NCBI RefSeq assembly: GCF_018966525.1
Contig: NZ_CP076607.1
Span: 4,898,001 to 4,962,000 of the forward strand
Direction of reading: 5' to 3'
From: Paenibacillus sophorae
GTDB lineage: Bacteria; Bacillota; Bacilli; Paenibacillales; Paenibacillaceae
DNA length: 64,000 bases
Positions 8,130 to 16,601 of this stretch are shown one piece after another; within the stretch, counting starts at the first letter, position 1; every line of letters begins with the position of its first letter. The translations under genes and the position numbers were made by a program. The notes under the pieces are model-generated. The model ran no database searches and had not been told where the DNA came from. It worked only from the letters and a program-made list of their open reading frames with translations.

Positions 8130-8173
8130 AAAACGGCTCACACGCAGATGTTCTGCATGCGGGCCGTTTTTTT
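8130..8173. terminator. Terminator closing the cassette, probably bidirectional
   Basis: The long stem AAACGGC...GCCGTTT (from 8131) includes an inner CGCAG/CTGCATGCG pairing and ends in TTTTTTT on the plus strand. On the minus strand it lies just after the DUF5665 gene and could serve it too. Confidence 0.8.
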
Positions 8174-8179
8174 CTGGAA

Positions 8180-8572
8180 CTAATACGTATTGAGTTCGAG
8201 CTGATGTTGGACGATGCGGACGATATCGGCGATGTAATCCCCGATAATCGGCAGATTCAGAGCCCCCAGCACCTGAAGCACGTAAATGATCGTTGCCGCA
8301 AAAAAAGTAAACCCTATCGCGATTCCGACGCCGCGCGCGGTACCCGAAAGCACGTTCAGCCATATCAGCCGCCAAGGAGAATGCAGCAGCTCCAAATACT
8401 CGGAAATCCGCGACTTTTCCATTCTTTGCGCCCATTGAGTAGCCACCCGGTAAACGGTATCGATCTTTTCCTTGTCAGGGGGTTCTGGCGGCCCCTTCCT
8501 GTCACGCGCCAGCGGTTTCCAATGCTTCGACTCTCCGCTCCGGCCTGCCCCTCCGTCTCTATCCTCCTTCAT
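8180..8572 (-). CDS. DUF5665 domain membrane protein
   Basis: A 130-residue protein. The basic, hydrophilic N-terminus (about 1-60, Arg/Lys/Pro-rich) leads into the block WAQRMEKSRISEYLELLHSP (about 65-84), a membrane segment at about 96-116, and a further hydrophobic stretch. This matches the DUF5665 family, whose function is unknown. The start is ATG 8572 with GGAGGGGG six bases upstream; the 40-residue in-frame extension is unsupported. It is downstream of ileS, on the same strand, across a 207-base gap. Confidence 0.75.
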   Translation of the reverse strand: MKEDRDGGAGRSGESKHWKPLARDRKGPPEPPDKEKIDTVYRVATQWAQRMEKSRISEYLELLHSPWRLIWLNVLSGTARGVGIAIGFTFFAATIIYVLQVLGALNLPIIGDYIADIVRIVQHQLELNTY

Positions 8573-8779
8573 CTTGCGCCCCCTCCGTTTTGCGCCGAAA
8601 AGTAAACGAGCCCGGCGAATAGAGATGTCTGTCTCTTCATTCGCACGGGACTCGCCTATTAGCGCCGAAATATTCAAGCAGGAATATTTCACGTATTAAC
8701 GCCTGCGGTCATACTTCTGACGCTAGTATATGCACTTTACGGATGGGACATGCGCCAATTCAGCCGATGAACGGCAGCT

Positions 8780-11700
8780 TCAGCCGATAAGAATGCCGAT
8801 CGTTTTGCCGCCGATATCCACCGTTTCAAAAGAATCGCCGCTGCCGAAATCAACAGTCGTAACGAGAACATTTTCCCGCAGGACGCTTTCGAACGCGGTA
8901 ACTGCCGCTTTCAGCTCGTCATCGACATTCAGAGTCAGCGCGACACGCTTATCAATTGCCAGATCGAGCCGTTTGCGGTAATCCTGAACTGCGCGTACGA
9001 TTTCACGCACCCAGCCCTCTTGTTCCAGCTCGGGCGTGATTTCAGTATTCAGGGCGACCGTAATTCCGTAGCCGGATGCGGACGCGAAGCCCGGTTTGGC
9101 CTGTTTGTCGATCAGCAGCTCTTCCGCGGTGATTTGCAGCTCTTCGCCTTCCGGAGAGGTGACGGCGACCCGCCCGTTTTGAACCGCGCCGCGAGTGGCG
9201 TCGCTGTCCATCGATTTAAGGAACCCTTGGATGAAGCCGACGTTTTTGCCGTATTTTTTGCCCGCGACCTTCAGGTTCAGCTTCAAAGTGAAATCGACAA
9301 ATCCGCTGTCGCTAGTCTCCAGCACGATGGACTTGACGTTGATCTCGTCCTTGATGATCTCCTCATACTCATTGACGTTAAAGCTATAGCCAATGGATAC
9401 GATCAGTTCGGAGAGCGGCTGACGGGTCTTGATTCCCGTCTCGTTACGGACGTTGCGCGCCAACTCGACGATGTTACGGGCGCTTTCCATATCCTGCTCA
9501 AGCGTAGCATCAATCAGACTCTTGTCTGCTGCCGGATAATCCGCCAGATGCACGCTTTCTCCGCCACCCAGGTTGACAAAAATATCTTCGGCCAGCATCG
9601 GCATAAACGGAGCGACGATCTTCGCCGTCGTCAGCAGCACATGTGTCAATGTGCGGTAAGCGTCCAGCTTCTCTTCTCCAAGCCCGCTGCCCCAGAAACG
9701 GTCGCGGGAACGGCGGATGTACCAGTTGCTCAGCTCGTCGATAAAGTTCTCGATCGCTTTGGACGAATTGACGAAATCATTGACCGCAAGCCCTTTATCC
9801 ACAACGAGGATCAGGCTGTTCAGACGGGACAGTATCCAGCGATCCAGCTTGTGATCCGACAGCTTGAAAGGATGCTCGGCCGGATCATAGCCGTCAATGC
9901 CCGCATACAGCGTCAGGAACGCGTGGGTGTTTACCAGCGTATCGACAACCTTCGATTTGCTCTCGCCAACAATCCCGCGGGAGAAGCGCTTATTGTTCCA
10001 CGGCGCGCTGTCGGCCAGGATCGCCCAGCGGAAGGCGTCGGTGCCGTATTCGTTCATGATATCCCAAGGATTGATGACATTGCCTTTGGATTTGGACATC
10101 TTCTGGCCATTCTCATCGAGAATGTGGCCGGTCGCGATAACGGCTTTGTATGGCGCTTTACCCTTGAACAGCGTTGATACCGCAAGTAAGCTGTAGAACC
10201 AGCCGCGCGTCTGGTCGATGCCTTCGCAGATCATGTCCGCCGGATATTGATCGTCCAGCTTATCCGCGTTCTCGAACGGATAATGGCTCTGGGCAAACGG
10301 CATTGAGCCGCTGTCGAACCATACGTCGATAACTTCGGAGGTCCGCACCATTTCCGCGCCTTCCTTGAACGGGCTGCGCAGGCGGATGTTATCCACATAC
10401 GGCTTATGCAGCTCGATGTCTTCCGGCACAAAGTCGACTGCCATTTCTCTCAGCTCGGCGATGCTGTGCGGCGCGAACTCTTTTCCCGTCTCCTGACAGA
10501 TCCATACGTTCAGCGGAGTGCCCCAGTAGCGGTTGCGGCTGATGTTCCAGTCTACGAGCTCGTCGAGGAACTTGCCGAACCGGCCTTCGCGGACATGGCC
10601 CGGATACCAGTCAACGCCGTTGTTGTTCGCGATCAGCTGATCTTTGATAGCCGTTGTGTTGATGAACCAGCTGTCTGTCGCATAGTACAGAAGCGGCGTG
10701 TCGCAGCGCCAGCAGAACGGATAGCTGTGCTCGTATTTTTCCTTGCCGTACAGCAGACCTTTCTCCGACAGCATTTTTACGATATCAAGGTCGCAGTCTT
10801 TCACAAAGCGTCCGGCAAAATCAGTTACCGTATCGGTGTATTTACCCGACGTATCCACAACATTCACGAAGCTGATGCCGTTCTCGCGGCAGGTCTTATA
10901 GTCGTCTTCGCCATGCGCAGGAGCCATATGGACAATCCCCGTACCGCTCGCGTCCGTAACGAAGGAAGCGCCGACGATGACATTGCTTCTCTCCGCCTGG
11001 ATATAGCTAAACGGAGGCTGGTACGTCTTGCCGACCAGGTCCGAGCCCTTAAGCTCGGACAGTACCGTATGCTCGCCTTTGGCCACTTCTTCAACCAGAT
11101 TCTTGGCCATAATATAGACGCCGTCCTCCTGCTGCACCCGAACATAATCCATGTCCGGATTGACCGCGAGCGCCATATGCGCCGGAAGCGTCCAAGGCGT
11201 CGTCGTCCAAGCCAGCACATATTCTCCGCTGTCGTCCAGCTTGAATTTGGCCGTGGCGCTCAGGTCTTTAACCGTCTTGTACCCTTGAGCCACTTCATGC
11301 GAGCTGAGCGTCGTCTGACAGCTCGGACAGTACGGGCTGACGCGGTGTCCGCGGTACAGCAGCCCTTTCTCATGAACCGTTGCGAGAATGTTCCACACGC
11401 TCTCGATATACGTGTTGTTCAGCGTGATATACGGATTGTCCAGGTCCGTCCAGTATCCGATCGCTTCCGAAAATTCGCGCCACTGCTTCTCGAAGCCGAA
11501 GACACTGTCTTTGCACTTTTTGATAAATTTCTCGACGCCGTAGGCTTCGATTTCCTGCTTGCCGGAGATGCCGAGCTGCTTCTCTACGCCAAGCTCGACC
11601 GGCAGGCCGTGAGTATCCCATCCGGCCTTGCGCACGACGCGGTAACCCTTCATCGTCTGGTAGCGGCCGATAAAGTCCTTGATAACGCGGCCGAGCACAT

Positions 11701-11869
11701 GCCCGATATGCGGTGCGCCGTTCGCGGTCGGCGGACCTTCGTAGAATACATAGTTCGGCTTGCCTTCACGGTACTCGATCGATTTGCGGAACGTATTCTC
11801 CTCGTTCCATTTCTTTAAGATGCGGACGTCTCTGTCCCGCGCTTTTTCTTTGATGTCTACTTTATGCAT
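8780..11869 (-). CDS. ileS: Isoleucyl-tRNA synthetase, long (IleS2-type)
   Basis: A 1029-residue class I synthetase charging tRNA-Ile. The HIGH motif is PHIGHVLG (54-57), the KMSKS loop is KMSKSKGN near residue 590, the editing CP1 domain contains GWDTHGLP nearby, and an anticodon-binding domain and a long C-terminal region follow. At 1029 residues, with GWDTHGLPVE, it is of the eukaryote-like type 2, not the ~920-residue enzyme of B. subtilis; type 2 enzymes are known for low mupirocin sensitivity. ATG 11869 has AAAGGAG nine bases upstream. It is controlled by a T-box leader (12301-12616). Confidence 0.97.
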   Translation of the reverse strand: MHKVDIKEKARDRDVRILKKWNEENTFRKSIEYREGKPNYVFYEGPPTANGAPHIGHVLGRVIKDFIGRYQTMKGYRVVRKAGWDTHGLPVELGVEKQLGISGKQEIEAYGVEKFIKKCKDSVFGFEKQWREFSEAIGYWTDLDNPYITLNNTYIESVWNILATVHEKGLLYRGHRVSPYCPSCQTTLSSHEVAQGYKTVKDLSATAKFKLDDSGEYVLAWTTTPWTLPAHMALAVNPDMDYVRVQQEDGVYIMAKNLVEEVAKGEHTVLSELKGSDLVGKTYQPPFSYIQAERSNVIVGASFVTDASGTGIVHMAPAHGEDDYKTCRENGISFVNVVDTSGKYTDTVTDFAGRFVKDCDLDIVKMLSEKGLLYGKEKYEHSYPFCWRCDTPLLYYATDSWFINTTAIKDQLIANNNGVDWYPGHVREGRFGKFLDELVDWNISRNRYWGTPLNVWICQETGKEFAPHSIAELREMAVDFVPEDIELHKPYVDNIRLRSPFKEGAEMVRTSEVIDVWFDSGSMPFAQSHYPFENADKLDDQYPADMICEGIDQTRGWFYSLLAVSTLFKGKAPYKAVIATGHILDENGQKMSKSKGNVINPWDIMNEYGTDAFRWAILADSAPWNNKRFSRGIVGESKSKVVDTLVNTHAFLTLYAGIDGYDPAEHPFKLSDHKLDRWILSRLNSLILVVDKGLAVNDFVNSSKAIENFIDELSNWYIRRSRDRFWGSGLGEEKLDAYRTLTHVLLTTAKIVAPFMPMLAEDIFVNLGGGESVHLADYPAADKSLIDATLEQDMESARNIVELARNVRNETGIKTRQPLSELIVSIGYSFNVNEYEEIIKDEINVKSIVLETSDSGFVDFTLKLNLKVAGKKYGKNVGFIQGFLKSMDSDATRGAVQNGRVAVTSPEGEELQITAEELLIDKQAKPGFASASGYGITVALNTEITPELEQEGWVREIVRAVQDYRKRLDLAIDKRVALTLNVDDELKAAVTAFESVLRENVLVTTVDFGSGDSFETVDIGGKTIGILIG

Positions 11870-11891
11870 GATGGTCAACTCCTTTAATTTT

Positions 11892-12295
11892 CGATCCCCC
11901 TAAATCCCCCTTTGCCAAGGGGGACCCCAAGGGCTTCGCCCTCTGGACACCCGGAAGTTTGTCTGGGTCCGAGGCAGCGGCGTTTTTTAGAGTTACTGTT
12001 GGTGGTGTGCCCGCTTGCCGCAAGCGGCCGCTCTACGTTGGCACCCGAGCCGCGTTCCCGTTTAGGGCAGCACTCGCGAGGGGCCTCCGGCGGGCGGCGC
12101 GCAGCCGCACGCCTTCTCGGGCGCTGTGAAGGCCCCGAGCGGCGTCCCCGTCAGGGGATGCCGCGAGAAGGGCCGCTCCACCGCCGACCCCCGCTCCCCG
12201 TCCGCCAAGCCCTGCGACCCTCGCCAACCCTTGCGGGTGTCCAGAGGGTGCAACCCTTGGGGTCCCCCTTGAGCAAGGGAGATTTAGGGGGATCG
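11892..12295. repeat. 404-bp element bounded by 62-bp inverted repeats, MITE-like
   Basis: The left end (11892-11953, starting CGATCCCCCTAAAT) and the right end (12234-12295) are inverted copies matching at about 55 of 62 positions. The core is very GC-rich with no believable gene; open frames across it are low-complexity. No transposase and no clear target-site duplication were found. It sits between the T-box terminator and the ileS ribosome-binding site, so it is transcribed as part of the ileS leader. It could be a non-autonomous mobile element or a chromosomal palindromic repeat. Confidence 0.75.
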
Positions 12296-12300
12296 CCCCT

Positions 12301-12616
12301 AAAATAATAAACGCCCCGCCCCCGAAGGGGCGAGGCGACGCTCGCGATACCACCCTAATTCCGCGCAGATTCCTTCCGTATAAAACGGCCGGGGTACAGC
12401 GCGATCTCAGCTCCCGCGCAAGAACGCGGGTCCGGTGTAACGTCCGGGATACGGCTCACCTTACGCACGACACAACGTTCGTTTCAGGTTCGCTTCTTAG
12501 GGAGGATATTCCGGCATGGTCTGAACATCGGCTTGCAGCAGGGCGCCGACTCTCTGGGGATCATTACCATGACGTACTTGTCCCGTCATCGAATACGTAT
12601 AGGATATTGCATATAT
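12301..12616 (-). promoter_or_regulatory. T-box leader of ileS
   Basis: The minus strand carries the T-box sequence AGGGTGGTATCGCG (12343-12356). It is followed by a GC-rich terminator stem CGCCTCGCCCC-TTC-GGGGGCGGGGCG (12312-12338) and TTTATTATTTT. Upstream is a Stem I-like region with AGAGAG near the 5' side. A candidate Ile specifier codon ATC lies at 12505-12507 within GGAATATCCTCC. Binding of uncharged tRNA-Ile is expected to prevent termination and allow ileS transcription. Confidence 0.9.
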
Positions 12617-12622
12617 GTTCTA

Positions 12623-12651
12623 GTTATAGCCTCTTTGACGACAAAAGTCAA
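12623..12651 (-). promoter_or_regulatory. Sigma-A promoter of the ileS T-box transcript
   Basis: On the minus strand, TTGACT (12646-12651), a 17-base spacer and TATAAC (12623-12628). It lies between divIVA and the T-box, so ileS has its own transcription unit. Confidence 0.75.
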
Positions 12652-12668
12652 CAGGCCAAGGCAGTGCT

Positions 12669-13154
12669 TCAAAATACTTCTTCACGAACCTCGCGGCTTT
12701 CCAGCGCGTCCCAATCGTCTTGGGACAACAGCTCCAGCTGCGCTTCCACTAGTGTCCGGAACCGCGTGCGGTAAATCGAAGCCTGCTTACGCAGCTCTTC
12801 GGTCTCAATCGCGACTTTGCGCGACTTGGACAGAGCCTCGTTGATAATCCGGTCGGCGTTCTTCTCAGCTTCCTTGATGATCAGCTGGCTTTCCTTTTTG
12901 GCGTTGTTCTTCACTTCATCGGCAGCTTCCTGGGCGACAATGATGGTCTTCGACAAGGTCTCTTCGATGTTCGTGAAATGGTCCAAGCGCTCCTGCAGAG
13001 CCATAAGCTGATTGCTCAGCTCCTTGTTCTCACGGATAATGCTCTCGTAATCCTTGATGACCTGATCCAGAAATTCATTGACCTCGTCTTCATCATAACC
13101 TCGGAGCCGTCGGGTAAACTCCTTGTTATGTATATCGAGCGGCGTTAATGGCAT
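12669..13154 (-). CDS. divIVA: Cell-division initiation protein DivIVA
   Basis: A 161-residue peripheral membrane, coiled-coil protein that marks curved membranes at poles and septa. The N-terminal lipid-binding domain (MPLTPLDIHNKEFTRRLRGY, then EDEVNEFLDQV) is followed by coiled coil from about residue 30 to 150. The chosen ATG 13154 has GGAGG eight bases upstream; an upstream ATG three codons earlier overlaps the binding site. It is the last gene of the ylm cluster, separated from ylmH by 227 bases. Confidence 0.96.
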   Translation of the reverse strand: MPLTPLDIHNKEFTRRLRGYDEDEVNEFLDQVIKDYESIIRENKELSNQLMALQERLDHFTNIEETLSKTIIVAQEAADEVKNNAKKESQLIIKEAEKNADRIINEALSKSRKVAIETEELRKQASIYRTRFRTLVEAQLELLSQDDWDALESREVREEVF

Positions 13155-13381
13155 GCTGTGCACCTCCTAGAAATTTCGGGCCTCGCCCAAACGTCCGTTC
13201 ATCTCCGCGGACGAAGAAGAAAGTCAGAAAAACAAGTTAGGAAAGGGCGATCGACCCATTCTTCCCGTGACTGCCTTAGAACTCGCCTCTTCTACAATTA
13301 TCGGCGTCCAGCTCCACAAATGTTAGCTGCCCTCATGAGTTAATCAATTTCGACAAGCGTACCGAAACTCCTGCAAGAAAA

Positions 13382-14164
13382 TTATACAAATTTGCCGATT
13401 CGAACCCGGTATCGGCCTTTTTTTGTCAGTCCGCCAATCTCCAGCACTTTAAACCGTCCAAAGCCTTGAATGGAGACCACATCGCCTTCTTTTAGATGGG
13501 AAGAAGGGTCCTCCTCCACCTTCCAGTTCACCCGGACGCGGCCGGCTTTGACAGGAACAAGAATTTTGCTTCGGCTTAGCCGGCACACATCCGCAGCGAT
13601 TCCGTCCAGACGCAGGGAGGACACGGTAATCTCCATGGGATCCAGCCTAACTTCGGAGCTGCGAAGTTCCGAAACCGGCAGCACTTCCACGCTGACTGAA
13701 GCGCGGCCTACGCTGCTCATATGCAGTGCTAAATAATCGGCGATATCCGATGTCACTACGGCATGGCAGCCGTTCTCAAGGACGTGGATATCGCCGATTT
13801 TGCTACGCTTGACTCCCAGACCGAGCAGGGAACCCATATAATCTCCATGCTCCAGTTCCGAAAGTTTCTGCTCCGCCGGTGTTATGCTCAGCACATTCAG
13901 CGCCATATCTTCGGCTTCCAAATCACGGTAGTCGGGAGCGATCAGCGCTCTCCGCCGCTCCGCTTCTTCATGTCCGCCTTCCCATCTGACCTTCACATCG
14001 GGATGACGGTTCACCAAAGAATGCAGGATGTACCCCTGCCGCGGATCGAGGAAATCCGTCAGCTTCAGTTCATGATAACGGGCCGCATTCTCCACCCACT
14101 CATAGGCCTGATCCACAAACTGCCGCTCATCAGGATGAAAATGACCGTAAATTTCGTTCTTCAT
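13382..14164 (-). CDS. ylmH: YlmH, S4-domain RNA-binding protein
   Basis: A 260-residue protein with an N-terminal region of two alpha/beta parts and a C-terminal S4 RNA-binding domain (about 180-260, including LRLDGIAADVCRLSRSKI). In B. subtilis, YlmH acts on obstructed 50S subunits with peptidyl-tRNA in ribosome quality control. That role is known for the family; here it rests on homology and on position in the sepF-ylmG-ylmH-divIVA order. Only three bases separate it from ylmG. Confidence 0.92.
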   Translation of the reverse strand: MKNEIYGHFHPDERQFVDQAYEWVENAARYHELKLTDFLDPRQGYILHSLVNRHPDVKVRWEGGHEEAERRRALIAPDYRDLEAEDMALNVLSITPAEQKLSELEHGDYMGSLLGLGVKRSKIGDIHVLENGCHAVVTSDIADYLALHMSSVGRASVSVEVLPVSELRSSEVRLDPMEITVSSLRLDGIAADVCRLSRSKILVPVKAGRVRVNWKVEEDPSSHLKEGDVVSIQGFGRFKVLEIGGLTKKGRYRVRIGKFV

Positions 14165-14167
14165 CCC

Positions 14168-14437
14168 TTATCCTATCAGATAAATCAGTACGGACCGCAA
14201 TCCGTTCGCTGCAAGCTCAAGCACGAGCAGCGCTACGATCGGCGAAAAGTCGATCGTTCCGAACAAGGGCGGAATAATCTTGCGGAATGGCGTCAAATAA
14301 GGCTCAACCAGCTTTCCGAGCAACTCACCGATAAAGTTGTCACGGACATTGGGAAGCCAGGACATCAGCACGTAGAAAAGAATCATGTAGAAATAGATGT
14401 TGAATAGGATTTCAATAATGGAATTGATTTGGGACAA
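14168..14437 (-). CDS. ylmG: YggT-family membrane protein YlmG
   Basis: An 89-residue protein with two hydrophobic segments flanking the conserved YggT signature SWLPN...LVEPYLTPFRKIIPP (about 25-60). Family members influence chromosome and septum organisation in an undefined way. It begins with TTG (14437) and lies seven bases after sepF, so co-transcription with sepF and ylmH is likely. Confidence 0.9.
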   Translation of the reverse strand: MSQINSIIEILFNIYFYMILFYVLMSWLPNVRDNFIGELLGKLVEPYLTPFRKIIPPLFGTIDFSPIVALLVLELAANGLRSVLIYLIG

Positions 14438-14444
14438 AGCCCGT

Positions 14445-14894
14445 TCACCTCATTCTGTTATAGTCTTGATCGTCTGCAAGTATTTCTGAAATGGAGCCTT
14501 GTATTTCAACGGTATCCGGCGAGCAGAGGAAGATATTCCCCCCGACTTTGGAAATTCCGCCGCTCAAAGCATACACCGTTCCGCTTAAAAAATCGATAAT
14601 TCGCATCGCCTGATCATTGCGGACCCGCTGCAGATTGACGACGACGGTACGGTGCGAGCGAATATGGTCGGCGATTTCCTGAGCTTCATCATATGACCGC
14701 GGCTCGTACAGCACAACCTTTACATTTTTTTGCGAATGGATGCTGACAACGTTCCCTACCCGCTGGTTTTTGCGCGTATCTACAGGACTCGGTGCATAAT
14801 CTTCCTCATCATGCTGGTTAAGCGGTTCACGTTCAACGATCTCCTCTTCTTCCTGTAAACCCAAAAAGCTCATAAACCGGTTCATGACGCCCAT
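14445..14894 (-). CDS. sepF: Cell division protein SepF
   Basis: A 149-residue FtsZ-bundling protein. A short N-terminal amphipathic membrane-binding helix (MGVMNRFMSFLGLQ) precedes an acidic linker and the C-terminal SepF domain (about 57-149, with VVNLQRVRNDQAMRIIDFLSG). It anchors and aligns FtsZ filaments at the septum. ATG 14894 has GAGGAGGGA upstream, and the start overlaps the ylmE stop by one base. Confidence 0.95.
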   Translation of the reverse strand: MGVMNRFMSFLGLQEEEEIVEREPLNQHDEEDYAPSPVDTRKNQRVGNVVSIHSQKNVKVVLYEPRSYDEAQEIADHIRSHRTVVVNLQRVRNDQAMRIIDFLSGTVYALSGGISKVGGNIFLCSPDTVEIQGSISEILADDQDYNRMR

Positions 14895-15592
14895 TACGAT
14901 CCCTCCTCATGGCCTACCAATACCGTACCTAGGCGAACCCAGGTGGCCCCTTCTTCAATCGCAACTTCAAAGTCATTCGACATGCCCATCGACAGCTCTG
15001 TCATCGGCTCCGGAGTCAGCCCCATACCGTTAAGCTTGTCCCGCAATTCACGAAGGCCGCGAAATACCGGACGCGTAAGCTCCGGATCTTCCTCATGCGG
15101 CGCCATTGTCATCAGTCCGATGATTTTGACGCGGTTAAGACCCAAGATCTCCTGCAAAAAATCGGGAACCTTGTCCGGACTCAGGCCGTATTTCGATTCT
15201 TCTCCGGAGACGTTCACCTGAAGAAAAACGTTCACATCGAGCCCTTCCGCTTCCGCCTTGCGCTGCAATTCCTTGGCCAGCGACATCCGGTCCAGTGAAT
15301 GAATATATTGAAATTTGCCGATAACATCCTTCACCTTATTGGTCTGCAAATGCCCGATAAAATGCCATTTCCCCTGATGTCCCAGCGCTTTCCACTTGCT
15401 CTCCGCAACCTGCCAGCGGTTCTCGCCAATATTTACAAGACCGGAAGCCAGCACGGCGGATGTCGCTTCCAGCGATACATATTTCGTCACAGCGATGATA
15501 TTGACATCACGGCTGTCCCGTCCGCTTCTTACGCACGCGCGCTCAATCCGCCGGCTGACTTCGGCTATTCTTTCCTGCAATGTCGAGGACAA
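14894..15592 (-). CDS. ylmE: YggS/YlmE PLP homeostasis protein
   Basis: A 232-residue alanine-racemase-N fold protein binding pyridoxal phosphate through the lysine in NIIAVTKYV (about 33-41). Conserved IGENRWQ, WHFIGHLQTNK and LSMGMSNDFEVAI blocks are present. Family members buffer free PLP and have no known catalytic activity. TTG start at 15592 with GGAGAG upstream. Three bases downstream of pgeF. Confidence 0.94.
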   Translation of the reverse strand: MSSTLQERIAEVSRRIERACVRSGRDSRDVNIIAVTKYVSLEATSAVLASGLVNIGENRWQVAESKWKALGHQGKWHFIGHLQTNKVKDVIGKFQYIHSLDRMSLAKELQRKAEAEGLDVNVFLQVNVSGEESKYGLSPDKVPDFLQEILGLNRVKIIGLMTMAPHEEDPELTRPVFRGLRELRDKLNGMGLTPEPMTELSMGMSNDFEVAIEEGATWVRLGTVLVGHEEGS

Positions 15593-15595
15593 CGG

Positions 15596-16447
15596 TCAAC
15601 TCTCCTTTATTCCGATCCAGCTCGCCATTCTTCCCGTAACACCGTTTTCCTTACGGTATGAGAAAAACAAATCATGATTACAGCTTGTACACCAAGTTGT
15701 ACATTCGATATGAGTCGGCAATATTCCTGCTTTTATCATAATGCGTCGGTTCAATTCTTTCAAGTTGAGCATCATTTTGCCATAATGCGCGGTCGACGGG
15801 CGATATAGACCCTCTGCGGATTCCTGCTCCTGAACCAGGCTATCCTCCAACCCTCGGACGCGGTTCATTACGAAATCGTCAACCTCATAACAGCAGCCGC
15901 CGATGCTCGGTCCGATAGCGGCCCGGATATTTTCCTTTCGGCTGCCGTAGACCGTTTCCATTCTCAGAACCATGGCCAAGGCGATTTCCGCCACTGTCCC
16001 TTTCCAGCCTGCGTGGGCTAATCCGACGGCGCCTGACACCGGGTCAAAGAAAAAGAGGGGCACACAATCCGCATAAAAAGAAGTCAGCAGCACGCCGGGC
16101 ACATCGGTCAGCAGTCCGTCCGTATCCGCAAACGCCGAAGTCCGGTCAAGGCTGCCGCGCCCTTTATCGTCTGCCGTTACAACAGCGATTTCCGCACCAT
16201 GCACCTGTTCCCCGCATGTCCAGTCTTCGAGCGTAAAACCGAGGATTTCAGCGATTGTCTTACGGTTCTTGATGACATCCTCCGGAATGTCTCCCACATG
16301 AAGAGCGCAGTTCAGGCTCTCATAAGGCGAGCTCCCAGCTCCCCCTGTCCGTCCGGTAAATCCGGCTGTTATTTCCGAAAAACGGTCAGTCCACGGTTTC
16401 AGGCTGAATAATGCCGGACTGCCGCTATTTTGTACAAAAGGTTCCAT
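15596..16447 (-). CDS. ylmD: Peptidoglycan editing factor PgeF (YlmD, DUF152 laccase-like)
   Basis: A 283-residue cytoplasmic protein of the YfiH/YlmD family. The metal-site motifs are visible: HVGD, GEQVHGAEI, SFYADCVPLFF and GLAHAGWKGTVAEIA. In E. coli, PgeF hydrolyses L-Ser wrongly added to UDP-MurNAc; other members have adenosine phosphorylase or oxidase activities. ATG 16447 with GGGGTGAGAGA upstream. First gene of a tight ylmD-ylmE-sepF-ylmG-ylmH run. Confidence 0.92.
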   Translation of the reverse strand: MEPFVQNSGSPALFSLKPWTDRFSEITAGFTGRTGGAGSSPYESLNCALHVGDIPEDVIKNRKTIAEILGFTLEDWTCGEQVHGAEIAVVTADDKGRGSLDRTSAFADTDGLLTDVPGVLLTSFYADCVPLFFFDPVSGAVGLAHAGWKGTVAEIALAMVLRMETVYGSRKENIRAAIGPSIGGCCYEVDDFVMNRVRGLEDSLVQEQESAEGLYRPSTAHYGKMMLNLKELNRRIMIKAGILPTHIECTTWCTSCNHDLFFSYRKENGVTGRMASWIGIKES

Positions 16448-16601
16448 TCTCTCACCCCGTCTTTAAGTGTACCATATGACAACCCCACAAAGTGGAACCT
16501 TGTCTTTCAAGCATATTAGGACATGATTCATGTAAAGCCCGGATGTATCCGGTTTGGGTATGCACATTCGATTCCTGTTTCGCAAAAAGACAGCGCAGCG
16601 T

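Noticed and set aside
9020..11818. Two long plus-strand frames opposite ileS
   Set aside because: Complementary to conserved IleS sequence; their translations are Arg/His-rich without homology features.
11912..12307. Frames of 60-130 residues across the inverted-repeat element
   Set aside because: Low-complexity Arg/Pro/Gly translations following the GC-rich repeat; they run through the inverted ends.
13349..13355. TTCGACA (inverse Spo0A heptamer) upstream of divIVA
   Set aside because: An isolated seven-base match in the ylmH-divIVA gap, without promoter context; likely chance.
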